Shown one piece after another: positions 1 to 8,880 of a stretch of DNA of 64,000 nucleotides. The DNA is from Bdellovibrio bacteriovorus. Its GTDB lineage: Bacteria; Bdellovibrionota; Bdellovibrionia; Bdellovibrionales; Bdellovibrionaceae. The DNA is taken from contig NZ_LUKD01000001.1 in assembly GCF_001592745.1 (NCBI RefSeq), positions 689,384-753,383 of the forward strand, in the 5' to 3' direction. The translations under genes were made by a program, and so were the position numbers. Under the pieces are notes generated by a model, which saw only the letters and a list, made by a program, of their open reading frames with translations, did not search any database and had not been told where the DNA came from. Position 1 is the first letter of the stretch. Every line of letters begins with the position of its first letter.

Positions 1-12
1 AAGGAGACTTCA

Positions 13-759
13 ATGCAAATCCATAAATCTGCAGCTGTGCTAGCGACATTAAGTTTGGCTTTGGTCCTTACGGGATGTGAGGGTGAACAAACTGAAAAGG
101 ACATGATCGCAGAAGCCCAGTTCTGCCTTGATAAGGCCACAGATGAAGCTTCGGCGATGGCATGTACAAGTAAGATCACAGGTCTTAGTTCTCCACGTGC
201 TTATGCACTTCGTTGTGCGGCTGGTTTCATCGCTGCCGAAGTGACGGACCCTGCAAATCTTTCCAATGCTCTGAATGCTATTCAAGACAACCAAGGCACG
301 ACAGCTCTTCTGTCGGCTTTAACATTTCCGCGCCAAGATCTTATGAATGATACTTTTGCCGCCTGCAATGCTTCCGGCCAAGATGGTTTAGCGTTGATTG
401 GTGCCATGGCAAAAAGTGCGACCTTGCTTTCAAACCTTTCAGGTGGAGCCTTCGGTTCTTGCACTTCCATTTCTGACTGCGACGCGGCTCAAATCGAATC
501 GACAATCAACAACTTGATCGCGGGCCTCACGTCTGGCGACCCTACTGAAGTGGCGGATGCCGAAGAAGCTATCACTCAGGTCACTGAGGTGGTACAGACA
601 GTTTATACGACAACTTGCGGTGGTACACAGACAGCTAACGATGATATTTGTGGACAGATTAATACAGCTTTGGGTCAAGCCGGAGTTGATATCGCAACGA
701 CAGATCCAGCCGAAATCGTAGAGCTTGGAAAAAAGCTTTTGGAGCAATGGACTCAATAG
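13..759 (+). CDS. Putative lipoprotein, function unknown
   Basis: A 248-residue protein with a lipoprotein signal: a basic start, a hydrophobic stretch and a lipobox LTGC with the acylated cysteine near residue 22. It is therefore expected to be anchored in the outer or inner membrane facing the periplasm. The mature part is rich in Ala, Thr and Asp and has several scattered cysteines (for example near residues 37, 51, 68, 118, 149, 155, 159, 201 and 213), which suggests disulfides in an exported helical protein. I recognise no domain. The ribosome binding site AAGGAG lies just before the ATG, at the very edge of the window, so the upstream context is not visible. A strong terminator follows. 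Confidence 0.75.
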   Translation: MQIHKSAAVLATLSLALVLTGCEGEQTEKDMIAEAQFCLDKATDEASAMACTSKITGLSSPRAYALRCAAGFIAAEVTDPANLSNALNAIQDNQGTTALLSALTFPRQDLMNDTFAACNASGQDGLALIGAMAKSATLLSNLSGGAFGSCTSISDCDAAQIESTINNLIAGLTSGDPTEVADAEEAITQVTEVVQTVYTTTCGGTQTANDDICGQINTALGQAGVDIATTDPAEIVELGKKLLEQWTQ

Positions 760-777
760 TTCCCAAGTCAAAAGCCA

Positions 778-812
778 CAAAAAAAGGCTTCCCTGTGGAA
801 GCCTTTTTTATT
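778..812. terminator. Bidirectional rho-independent terminator
   Basis: Stem GGCTTCC (786-792) pairs with GGAAGCC (797-803), with an A-run before and a T-run after. It lies between two convergent genes and can serve both. Confidence 0.9.
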
Positions 813-828
813 TTTAGACTCTGTGAGC

Positions 829-2010
829 TTAAAAATCCAGGTTCAATCTTGTCGCATACACCCGACTTTCAATCGGCGTATTTCTTGTCCCTACGTCGTC
901 GGCGTAAGAAACAACATCCAAGTTAAAGATCCCTAGTTCGGCAGACAATCCCGCAGTCCAGAAACCTTGGCTCATGCCGACGCGGTATTGCCCTTTCCAC
1001 CAGCTTGTCACTGTCCAATCAAACTCAAAACCTAAGTGAATGCCTTTTCTCCACGTGAAATCAGGATGTCCTAAATCACGCACATCAAGCACTCCGCGGC
1101 CGCCAAAGATCCACATAGACGGATATTCCCAGCGAGAGCCTAAGTCGAACACGCGGTGCAATTTTTCCGGCGTGCCGTTTTGTTTTTCTTTATTTACTAG
1201 TTGCATAGACTGGCCAAAGCCGGTTTCAGCAACGTTACGAACAACCGCACCGAAGGTGGGATGAGCTAGGCGAAGAACCGACCAAAACCCGGAATCAGGT
1301 AGCTCTGGCGTCCACAAGACACCAAGGTCCGCGTCGATGGTATAACCTTCCAAAAGATCTTCTTTAGAAACAATCTCGTCGCTAGCGGCTAAGTCTGTCG
1401 CACTGATCGGCTGACTGAAAAATCCACGGTTCACAAATTTCCCCGTAATACCCCATGAAAGGCGGCCATGATCGAACCAATGAAGATCATCGCCGTAAGC
1501 AAGACCCAAAGTGGTGTCTGCGTAAACCGTCGCATTTAAAGTCGGACCGACTTGTTGATGCATGGCCATTTCCACGCTGACATCCATCGGGATTAAAGCC
1601 ACTCCCCAATTGGGGCGGACCCAAAAGCCTTCTAACGGAGCCAATCTTAAAGAATAAACATCTCCATAGTGCTTTTGAATAAGTTCCAAATACGCCGTTT
1701 GCTTGTCGGTCTCGGACTGATTCGAAGATTCAATCTTTGAATACTCGTCATAGAAATCCAAAGCGCCCGGAGTCCCGGCGGCACTCAATGAAAGATTGAT
1801 CTGACCGTCGTCTCTTCTGGCGAGACCCGCGGGATTATAAAAAATCGCGGAATAGTCATTGGCTACGGCAACAAAGGCATCACCCATCCCTAAAGCGCGA
1901 GGAGCTTGATAATGGTGATGAATAGTGGTGCTGATGCTTTCTGCCTGGGCAACAGGTCCAGTTAACAGCGCAAAAAGACCCGTGAGGAATAAAGATCCCC
2001 GGTTCGACAT
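829..2010 (-). CDS. FadL/PorV-like outer-membrane beta-barrel protein
   Basis: A 393-residue exported protein with a signal peptide (cleavage probably after AQA near residue 23). Early in the mature protein sits the segment LGMGDAFVAVANDYSAIFYN followed by PAGLA, which is typical of the broad COG2067/UPF0164-like group related to FadL and PorV barrels. The rest shows alternating amphipathic strands rich in Trp, Tyr and Gly, and the chain ends in Phe, the usual signal for BamA-dependent insertion. The substrate cannot be told. The start has a good site (GGAGG, 8 bases before ATG). It is transcribed away from the next gene, which starts 56 bases off on the other strand. Confidence 0.75.
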   Translation of the reverse strand: MSNRGSLFLTGLFALLTGPVAQAESISTTIHHHYQAPRALGMGDAFVAVANDYSAIFYNPAGLARRDDGQINLSLSAAGTPGALDFYDEYSKIESSNQSETDKQTAYLELIQKHYGDVYSLRLAPLEGFWVRPNWGVALIPMDVSVEMAMHQQVGPTLNATVYADTTLGLAYGDDLHWFDHGRLSWGITGKFVNRGFFSQPISATDLAASDEIVSKEDLLEGYTIDADLGVLWTPELPDSGFWSVLRLAHPTFGAVVRNVAETGFGQSMQLVNKEKQNGTPEKLHRVFDLGSRWEYPSMWIFGGRGVLDVRDLGHPDFTWRKGIHLGFEFDWTVTSWWKGQYRVGMSQGFWTAGLSAELGIFNLDVVSYADDVGTRNTPIESRVYATRLNLDF

Positions 2011-2029
2011 AAATTTGCCTCCAAATTTG

Positions 2030-2059
2030 TTAACAATGATTGTAGTCCTAAATTATACT
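2030..2059 (+). promoter_or_regulatory. Candidate sigma70-type promoter of a leaderless gene
   Basis: TTAACA (2030-2035) and TATACT (2054-2059) are separated by 18 bases. The -10 box ends 7 bases before the ATG at 2067, so transcription would begin at or next to the start codon. No Shine-Dalgarno sequence is visible for that gene. Confidence 0.5.
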
Positions 2060-2066
2060 TTGTCTT

Positions 2067-2630
2067 ATGCGAGTTATTCTTTCTCTCCTTTTTTTGACCT
2101 TGGTCTTGAGCGTCTCTGTCTCTCAGGCAGCGCCGCAAACAACGACGACTTTAGAAACTCAACCCTTAAGTGGGGAAGATGATCCGTTGTTGGCAACACG
2201 AGATCCTGAGGCGCGTGCTTCCATCCCAACATTTTTGTTAGGAACATATTTGGGATTTGAAGGTGGAAACTACTTAGAAAGTGATGAGTGGGATCAGGGA
2301 CCTTTTTTATCTGTCCGTTTTATCCCCGTCCAAGATGACTCTATCTATTGGGATTACGAAGTCGCGGTGAACACGGCAAACTTCGTAGGTTTGGGAGCCG
2401 GTTATCGCTGGTACTGCTGCCCTGATGACAGATTCAACCCTTATCTTCGCGCTTCCGCGAATCTGTATTTAGAAGGCGCCGATGAAATTGCAGGCCTGGT
2501 GGAAATTCGCCGCTGGCGCGCGCGGGCCTCTGTGGGCATGGGTGAGACTTTCAATGCTGAATTCGGAGTCGGTGCTGCCGTCACGGGGCCAGATTTATTT
2601 GCTCAGTTTGGTTATCAATTCGCGTTTTAA
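2067..2630 (+). CDS. Small exported beta-rich protein, probably outer-membrane barrel
   Basis: A 187-residue protein with an N-terminal signal peptide (cleavage likely after SQA, about residue 21). The mature part has alternating hydrophobic and polar residues, a GLGAGYRWYCC segment with adjacent cysteines, and ends in the aromatic sequence YQFAF, as expected for an 8-stranded or similar outer-membrane barrel. No specific family is recognised. There is no Shine-Dalgarno sequence and the -10 box abuts the start, so the mRNA may be leaderless. The stop codon overlaps that of the convergent coaE gene. Confidence 0.65.
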   Translation: MRVILSLLFLTLVLSVSVSQAAPQTTTTLETQPLSGEDDPLLATRDPEARASIPTFLLGTYLGFEGGNYLESDEWDQGPFLSVRFIPVQDDSIYWDYEVAVNTANFVGLGAGYRWYCCPDDRFNPYLRASANLYLEGADEIAGLVEIRRWRARASVGMGETFNAEFGVGAAVTGPDLFAQFGYQFAF

Positions 2631-3238
2631 GCTTTCTCGGTTTTTAAGGTTTCTAACCACGCCAGCAACCTTTCGATTTCTTTCAAGAGGTGCTGTTCGT
2701 CCCGATTGTTATGCAAAATAAAATCGGCCTGCTGCTCTTTAAACTGAATAGGGATCTGCGAAGCGATGCGCATATCAATTTCATCATCCGTCCAATTCTG
2801 ACGACGACGTAAACGCTCTTTTTGTTGTCCTTTTGTGCATGACACGACGACGACCGCATCGAACTGATCTTGTGCCTTGGTTTCGAAAAGCAATGGGATG
2901 TCGTACACCGCGACGGGATGATTCATATCTTCAAGAAGTCGACGACGGCGACGAGTTTCCTCTCGAATCAAAGGATGTAAGATAGATTCAAGACGATGCA
3001 AAAGCTCAGGATGACCGAAAACATGCTGTCCTAATTTGCGACGATCCAAAGATCCATCCGGTAAAAGGAAGTCTTGGCCAAAGACATCAATCACAGACTT
3101 CAGTCCAGGTGATCCGGACTTCACGACCTCTTTGGCAATTTCGTCCGCATCTACAACTGGAATAGAATGATCTTTAAGCGCACGGCTTACAGTGCTCTTA
3201 CCGCAAGCTATACCTCCGGTCAGTCCTATCCATTTCAT
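2627..3238 (-). CDS. coaE: Dephospho-CoA kinase
   Basis: CoaE phosphorylates the 3'-hydroxyl of dephospho-CoA with ATP, the last step of coenzyme A synthesis in the cytoplasm. The N-terminus carries the family P-loop GLTGGIACGKST, and the expected DADEIAKE and DIPLLFE segments follow; the length of 203 residues is normal for the family. I place the start at the ATG at 3238, which has AAGGAG 8 bases upstream, and not at the TTG two codons earlier, which sits too close to that site. The gene is convergent with the preceding barrel gene and divergent from the kinase gene that follows. Confidence 0.93.
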   Translation of the reverse strand: MKWIGLTGGIACGKSTVSRALKDHSIPVVDADEIAKEVVKSGSPGLKSVIDVFGQDFLLPDGSLDRRKLGQHVFGHPELLHRLESILHPLIREETRRRRRLLEDMNHPVAVYDIPLLFETKAQDQFDAVVVVSCTKGQQKERLRRRQNWTDDEIDMRIASQIPIQFKEQQADFILHNNRDEQHLLKEIERLLAWLETLKTEKA

Positions 3239-3303
3239 AGACAATTCTCCTTAAGGATTAGTTTTATTTTACCGATAGACCTCACAAAGGGGAATCAGTT
3301 TTC

Positions 3304-5253
3304 ATGTCTCAAGCCGTAGAGCAGTTTGGTAAGTACATCCTTCTTGAGCGTCTCGCCGCAGGCGGTATGGCGGAAGTGTACCTATCTAAGTCAACGGGTG
3401 CCGTGGGCGTCAACAAGTTTGTCGCTATTAAACGTATTCTTCCCCAATATTCCGACCATCAAGAATTTATTGAGATGTTTAAAGAAGAGGCGAAGATCGC
3501 CGTGAACTTGAATCACGGGAACGTCGTCTCTATTTACGACTTCGGGGTTGAAAGAAGTCAGTTCTTCCTGGTGATGGAATACGTCGAAGGCCGAAACCTT
3601 CGCCAAATTCTGAATGAACTAAAAAAGTCCAACACGCAATTCACTATCGAGCAAATCGTCTACATGATGAAAGAGGTTGCGGCGGGATTGGATCACGCTC
3701 ACCGTTGCCTTGACGGCACAACGGGCAAACCTTTGAACATCGTTCACCGTGACATGAGTCCGCAAAACATCATGGTGAGCTTCGAAGGCGAAGTTAAAAT
3801 CATCGATTTCGGTATCGCTAAAGCAGAAACTCAATTGGAAGCAACAAAAGCTGGAACCCTCAAAGGGAAATACGGCTACATGAGTCCAGAGCAAGCCGAC
3901 GGTCAATCCATCGACACGCGCACGGATATTTTCTCTTTGGGTATCGTTCTGTGGGAACTGTTGGCGAATGACCGCCTTTTCACTTCAAACAGTGAAGCGG
4001 CGATTCTTCGTAAGATTCGTGAGTGTCAGGTTCCTTCTATTCGTAAGATCAATCCTTCTGTTCCTCCGGAATTAGAAAGAATTGTTAATAAGGCTCTCGC
4101 AAAAGATAAAAGCCTTCGCTATCAAACAGCTGCGGCCTTGCACCGTGACTTAAACCGTTTCCTAAATACGCAGTATCCGGAGTTTTCTCCGCATGACTTC
4201 AGCGTGTTCATGAAAAATGCGTTCTCGGCGGCCTTCCTAGAGCAACGCCGTAAACTTGTTGAGTTTGCAAAAATCCAGGCGACAAACCCGGATGATAAAA
4301 CCGTGGTCACGCAGACGGACATGCGCACACAAGCTCGTGCGATTCCTCAAGCGGCCCCGCCGATTGCTGACGAAGCCGAAGAAAAATTAAATATTGATAC
4401 TTCGACAGATATTCGTGTGAATCTTGATAATCTGAAGACACCACCTAAACCGGCGATGCCTTCAGCGGGTCAAACGAACACAAACATCACACAAACTCGT
4501 ACTTCCGCAACAGGAACTTATGCTTCTGGCACAGGAACCATGACTCGCACACCATCAGCGATTTCACAAGGTGGCACTCGCACTTCGATTCCAAGATCGG
4601 CCTCTTCGTCTTCTATGGAGGACATGACAGGTCTTGTGATGAAGGCCGTGATTGGCTTGGTTGTGGTTGTGGGCGGCTGGTGGGTTTATAATAACTTCGT
4701 TGCTAAGAAGACTCCGAAAGCTCCTGCGGTGAGCGGTACTGTGACCGCACCGAATACTCCGAATACCGCTGCGAACGGTGGCACACAGCAGTTAGACATG
4801 GCCGCGACGTCTCCGGAATACACTGTGACTATTTACAGCAGTCCAGATCGTGCGCGTGTTGTGATTGATGGTGTTGATACAGGAGAATTCACTCCCGCTC
4901 GTAAAACGGTGAAAGCCAATACTCCATTCAGCCTTCGTTTGGTGAAAGAGGGCTACACAGATTTAGTGACAACGATCACCCCGACTTACGAAGCTTATTC
5001 TTTTAACGGCACTTTACAAAGACTTCCTCGTGTCGCATCCGTGATTATTAACATCGTCAACGGTGGAGCGAATCCAGAGCTTCGCATTGCCGGAGTTCCT
5101 GTTAATATTAAACCCACAGGTGATGCCTACTTGATTCAAGCGGAAGTGGGAGTAAAAATCCAAGCCCTCAACAAAACAACAGGGCTTTCTGCTGAGACCA
5201 CTGTCACAGTGCCAGCAGACCAACGTAAAATTTTAGACTTGTATTTGAAGTAA
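3304..5253 (+). CDS. Membrane-bound Ser/Thr protein kinase with PEGA domain
   Basis: A Hanks-type kinase of 649 residues. The cytoplasmic catalytic domain covers about residues 8-290: Gly-rich loop LAAGGMAEVY, ATP-anchoring Lys43 in AIK, catalytic loop HRDMSPQN with Asp150, DFG Asp168, and the activation segment ending in GYMSPEQA. A Thr/Ser/Pro-rich linker (about 350-440) leads to a single membrane helix near 447-465. Outside lies a PEGA-type domain (about 505-575), followed by a second beta-rich segment to the C-terminus. This layout, with an intracellular kinase and an extracytoplasmic PEGA repeat that may bind envelope sugar or protein ligands, is common in predatory delta-type bacteria. 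Target proteins cannot be read from the sequence. Confidence 0.9.
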   Translation: MSQAVEQFGKYILLERLAAGGMAEVYLSKSTGAVGVNKFVAIKRILPQYSDHQEFIEMFKEEAKIAVNLNHGNVVSIYDFGVERSQFFLVMEYVEGRNLRQILNELKKSNTQFTIEQIVYMMKEVAAGLDHAHRCLDGTTGKPLNIVHRDMSPQNIMVSFEGEVKIIDFGIAKAETQLEATKAGTLKGKYGYMSPEQADGQSIDTRTDIFSLGIVLWELLANDRLFTSNSEAAILRKIRECQVPSIRKINPSVPPELERIVNKALAKDKSLRYQTAAALHRDLNRFLNTQYPEFSPHDFSVFMKNAFSAAFLEQRRKLVEFAKIQATNPDDKTVVTQTDMRTQARAIPQAAPPIADEAEEKLNIDTSTDIRVNLDNLKTPPKPAMPSAGQTNTNITQTRTSATGTYASGTGTMTRTPSAISQGGTRTSIPRSASSSSMEDMTGLVMKAVIGLVVVVGGWWVYNNFVAKKTPKAPAVSGTVTAPNTPNTAANGGTQQLDMAATSPEYTVTIYSSPDRARVVIDGVDTGEFTPARKTVKANTPFSLRLVKEGYTDLVTTITPTYEAYSFNGTLQRLPRVASVIINIVNGGANPELRIAGVPVNIKPTGDAYLIQAEVGVKIQALNKTTGLSAETTVTVPADQRKILDLYLK

Positions 5254-5293
5254 TCCCCTTCGTTATACATTGGGCAGCTAGGGAGTTTTCATC

Positions 5294-7075
5294 ATGACGA
5301 AGCCAACCACTTTGGGCCATTCTATTCTTTCCATGCGCAACAGAAACCCTGCGCACGTGGCCGTGAAATTTAAAACTAACAACACTTGGCAGTCTAAAAC
5401 CTGGGCCGAATACTATCGCGATATTGAAAATGTCGGTGCCGCTTTACTTTCCTTGGGAATTAAAGAAGGTGATCGCGTAGCTATTATGGCGAACACCCGT
5501 TATGAATGGTCCGTCATGGATTTAGCGATCTTTGGCATCAAAGCTATCACCGTTCCTATCTATCAAAATAATACCGCCGAAGATGTGGAATACATTCTTA
5601 ATAATTGCGGAGCTAAAGTTTTGGTTTGCGAAAGTCGCGGGCCTTTAAAAACTTTCGAATCCGTGAAACACAATTGTCCCAAGGTTGAAAAACTGATTGT
5701 GTTTGAAAACACCTGCCCGAATCCCGATGCCATTACATGGAATCGCGTGCATCAAATGGGTGAAAGTCATTTGAAGAAACATGCGGATAGTTATCGTCGT
5801 CTGTGCGAAACAATTAAACCAGAAGACACCGCAACCATTCTTTACACTTCAGGAACCACCGGGCGACCTAAAGGCGTGATCCTGACTCACCTTCAAGCGT
5901 TTAGCGAAGTTTCAGAGGCTTTCCCTTACTGTGGCGCGAATGAAAAAGATATTTCTTTGAGCTTTCTTCCTTACGCCCACATCTTAGGTCGCATTGAACA
6001 CTGGGGTCATCTGTATATTGGTTTCACGATGGCCTTTGCCGAAAGCTTAGAAAAGATTCGCGGGAATTTAACGGAAATCCGTCCTACGATTTTGGTTTCA
6101 GTACCGCGTATCTTTGAAAAAATCTATGCGGCAATTTGGGCGCAAGTTCAAACGCAACCCTTGAAAATGAAAGTGTTCTCGTGGGCCCTAGAAATTGGTC
6201 GTCAAGTTGGCGAGCACAAACTGAGCGGTCAGATTCTTCCCTTGGACTTATTAGTTAAGTACGAGCTGGCCCGCAAGCTGGTTTTAGGAAAAATCACAGA
6301 CGCCTTCGGGGGCCGCTTGCGCTTTGCGATCAGTGGTGGAGCTCCGATTTCCAAAGACATCGCTCTGTTCTTTCATTCTGCTGGAATCCTGGTTTTAGAA
6401 GGCTATGGCTTAACAGAAACGACGGCCGCTATCACCGTGAATACTCCTTTTAACTATCGCTTTGGTTCTGTAGGTCGTCCAATTGGCGAAGTGAAGCTGA
6501 AGATCGCTGAAGACGGCGAGATTTTAGTGAAAAGTGATAAGGTCATGAAAGAGTACTACAACAATCCGGAAGCCACGAAAGAGGTCTTTACGGACGGTTG
6601 GTTCCACACGGGCGACATTGGTGAAATTCTTCCAGGTGGTGATCTTAAGATCACGGATCGCAAAAAAGATTTGATCAAGACTGCGGGCGGTAAATACGTG
6701 GCTCCTCAGAAACTGGATGGTCTTTTGAAATTGTCTCCTTACGTTGCTCACGTACATGTTCACGGAGATCAAAAGAAGTATATCGTAGCGCTATTAACTT
6801 TGGATCGACCTTCGGTTGAGAATTTGGCGAAAGAAAAGAACATCAGTTATACCGACTGGAATTCTTTGGTCGCCTCCCCTTTTGTACAAGAAATTGCACG
6901 TAAGGCCGTGGCCGATGCCAATTCACAATTGGCTAGCTATGAGGCCATAAAAAAGTATGCAGTTCTTCCCAACGAGTTTACTATCGAGGGTGGTGAATTA
7001 ACGCCGTCTTTAAAAGTAAAACGTAAAGTCTTAGATCAAAAATTCAAGGATAAGATCGAGGAACTTTACTCATAG
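5294..7075 (+). CDS. Long-chain fatty acid-CoA ligase (FadD15-like)
   Basis: An AMP-forming acyl-CoA synthetase of 593 residues that activates fatty acids with ATP and CoA. Family signatures are present in order: the AMP-binding P-loop YTSGTTGRPKGVILTH near residues 183-198, the motif EGYGLTETTAAITV, the hinge DGWFHTGDIGEI and the C-terminal ITDRKKDLIKTAGGKYVAP. The last motif and the overall length fit the FadD15/long-chain branch that lacks a transmembrane segment. The start has GGGAG upstream. The next gene, a transporter, begins 9 bases after the stop, so the two are probably co-transcribed, though a functional link is only inferred. Confidence 0.92.
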   Translation: MTKPTTLGHSILSMRNRNPAHVAVKFKTNNTWQSKTWAEYYRDIENVGAALLSLGIKEGDRVAIMANTRYEWSVMDLAIFGIKAITVPIYQNNTAEDVEYILNNCGAKVLVCESRGPLKTFESVKHNCPKVEKLIVFENTCPNPDAITWNRVHQMGESHLKKHADSYRRLCETIKPEDTATILYTSGTTGRPKGVILTHLQAFSEVSEAFPYCGANEKDISLSFLPYAHILGRIEHWGHLYIGFTMAFAESLEKIRGNLTEIRPTILVSVPRIFEKIYAAIWAQVQTQPLKMKVFSWALEIGRQVGEHKLSGQILPLDLLVKYELARKLVLGKITDAFGGRLRFAISGGAPISKDIALFFHSAGILVLEGYGLTETTAAITVNTPFNYRFGSVGRPIGEVKLKIAEDGEILVKSDKVMKEYYNNPEATKEVFTDGWFHTGDIGEILPGGDLKITDRKKDLIKTAGGKYVAPQKLDGLLKLSPYVAHVHVHGDQKKYIVALLTLDRPSVENLAKEKNISYTDWNSLVASPFVQEIARKAVADANSQLASYEAIKKYAVLPNEFTIEGGELTPSLKVKRKVLDQKFKDKIEELYS

Positions 7076-7083
7076 GGAGACCT

Positions 7084-8247
7084 GTGACTCTTGTCCCTCT
7101 GTTTCTTGTCGTCTTTGTAGATATTCTGGGAATGATGATGATCATTCCCCTTCTGCCATTCTTTGCGATGAAGATGGGGGCCTCTGTCTTCGAGACCGGT
7201 CTTATCACCGCCGCCTATGCTGTCATGCAAATTCTTTTTAGTCCCGTTCTTGGCAGGCTTTCAGACCGTTATGGCCGTAAGAAACTCTTGCTGCTGAGTC
7301 AGGTGTTTTTGGCAGCGGGATTCTTTCTTTTAGCTTCCTCCAGCAGTGTGACGATGGTGTTTATGGCACGCATTCTCTCGGGAGTGGGCGCTGGCAATTT
7401 ATCTTTAGTGCAAGCTATGATCGCTGACTCCACTCGGGAAGAGGAGCGCACCCGCGCTTTTGGATTGTTCGGCGCTATCGTAGGATTGGGTCTTACGATC
7501 GGCCCGGCTTTAACAGGAATTTTTGCCAAAATTGACTGGACAGTTCCTATCTACGTGAGTTTTTCGCTCGCTTGTTTGAGTTTTCTTTTATGTGCGACAT
7601 TGCTTCCGAACAAAATGCCGGCGACTGTCGCCAGGAAATCAATCAAAGAAACTTTGCGCAGTTTCTGGAAAACAACCGGCACGCGCCAGTGCTATTTACA
7701 ATTCCTGCTTTTCTTCTGTTCGTTTGCTTTTCTTGTATCCGGTTTGGGTCTGATTATGGAAAGCCGGTTCTTCACTTCAGAGGGACGTCGCTATGGGCCT
7801 TCTGAGATCGGCTATCTTTTTGGAGTTCTGGGAGTGATCGGGATTGTTGTTCAAGGGCTACTTCTTCCTCGTTTAGAAAAAACTTTTGGCAATCACAATC
7901 TGACTTTGTCGGGATTCCTTTTAACCATCCTGGGATATTTGGGTGTAGGCTTCTTTCACAATGTCTATTTTTTCTTTTTTGCCTGCGGACTTTTCGGAAT
8001 TGGGAATTCTTTGATACGTCCGACAATCACCAGTCGGCTGACAAAGTCTTTGCACAACTCAGATGAAGGCATGGCCTTGGGGTTTTCCAGTTCTCTGCAG
8101 TCGTTCGCCCATGTGATCTGTCCTCCCCTTGGCGCATTCCTAATTCAACATCACTGGGTTCCCCAATTAGGTGTACTGATGGCCCTTCTTTCTTTGATGG
8201 GTTACGTCATTGGGTTGCGAAATCAAGACACCGTTTCGACCCTGTGA
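7084..8247 (+). CDS. Major facilitator superfamily transporter
   Basis: A 387-residue membrane protein with about 12 hydrophobic helices. The loop between helices 2 and 3 contains the MFS signature GRLSDRYGRKKLL, and the second helix pair contains RILSGVGAGNLSLVQA, placing it near the drug:H+ antiporter (DHA1, TetA/Bcr-like) group. It would exchange a small molecule for protons across the inner membrane; the substrate is unknown. It starts with GTG preceded by GGGAG and lies 9 bases after the acyl-CoA ligase, so it is likely in one operon with it. Confidence 0.88.
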   Translation: MTLVPLFLVVFVDILGMMMIIPLLPFFAMKMGASVFETGLITAAYAVMQILFSPVLGRLSDRYGRKKLLLLSQVFLAAGFFLLASSSSVTMVFMARILSGVGAGNLSLVQAMIADSTREEERTRAFGLFGAIVGLGLTIGPALTGIFAKIDWTVPIYVSFSLACLSFLLCATLLPNKMPATVARKSIKETLRSFWKTTGTRQCYLQFLLFFCSFAFLVSGLGLIMESRFFTSEGRRYGPSEIGYLFGVLGVIGIVVQGLLLPRLEKTFGNHNLTLSGFLLTILGYLGVGFFHNVYFFFFACGLFGIGNSLIRPTITSRLTKSLHNSDEGMALGFSSSLQSFAHVICPPLGAFLIQHHWVPQLGVLMALLSLMGYVIGLRNQDTVSTL

Positions 8248-8259
8248 TAGCCTTTTTCT

Positions 8260-8685
8260 ATGCTTCCTAAAAGACACCCCGTTCATATATTTGTTTGGAT
8301 TGCCGTTGTGATCGGCATTGCACTTTTTCTGCGGGCTTCGGTTCAACATTCTGCTCATGTCTTCACGAACATCTTTGTTTTCTTATTGAACCTGTTTATC
8401 TGGCTTGCCGTTTTGAACTTGAATTATCTGACTCAGAAGTTTGCATTTAAAAAAATCGTTTGGATTTTACTTTTCATGCAGGCACTTACGATCTTTTCAG
8501 CCTATCATATGACCCAGCAAGTACTGCTTTTTGGATTGATCGCAAGTTTAAGCCTGAATCTGCTCGCTTACTTCGTGTATATGGCGAATGAGAAAAAGGT
8601 CGCAACAGTTGTGGTTCTTGCATCGCTGGCTTTTTTGGTCAGTCTTCTGACAACGCCGTTAGAATTTTGGCTGACGGCGGGATAG
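8260..8685 (+). CDS. Small integral membrane protein, function unknown
   Basis: A 141-residue protein with four evident hydrophobic helices (about residues 8-25, 36-55, 64-82 and 85-135 with a short break) and few charged residues. I do not recognise a family. It starts 12 bases after the transporter gene. There is no Shine-Dalgarno sequence; instead the 10-mer GTGATAGCCT lies 6 bases before the ATG, and the same 10-mer stands 7 bases before the ATG of the S9 peptidase gene at 32308. It may be translated from a very short leader or coupled to the upstream gene. Confidence 0.65.
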   Translation: MLPKRHPVHIFVWIAVVIGIALFLRASVQHSAHVFTNIFVFLLNLFIWLAVLNLNYLTQKFAFKKIVWILLFMQALTIFSAYHMTQQVLLFGLIASLSLNLLAYFVYMANEKKVATVVVLASLAFLVSLLTTPLEFWLTAG

Positions 8686-8716
8686 TTCTTTTTGTTATTA
8701 CCCCAAGCTGATACTT

Positions 8717-8737
8717 TTACTTCCACGGTGGAAGTAA
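8717..8737. promoter_or_regulatory. Perfect 21-bp palindrome, possible operator or RNA stem
   Basis: TTACTTCCAC (8717-8726) and GTGGAAGTAA (8728-8737) are perfect inverted copies around a single G. There is no T-run after it, so it is not an ordinary terminator. It lies between two convergent genes, an odd place for an operator. Confidence 0.4.
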
Positions 8738-8825
8738 GCGTGAACGTCATGCTAGTTCCCGATTCAACTATACGGTCGTTCAATGTTTTCCAAGCTCAGA
8801 GCGATTCAGATTTAACATTCATTCC

Positions 8826-8859
8826 AAAAAAAAAAGCGCAGTTCAAACTGCGCTTTTTT
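8826..8859. terminator. Bidirectional rho-independent terminator
   Basis: Stem GCGCAGT (8836-8842) pairs with ACTGCGC (8847-8853), flanked by an A-run and a T-run. It lies between convergent genes. Confidence 0.9.
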
Positions 8860-8880
8860 CTTCACCTTTTTAAATGCGAA

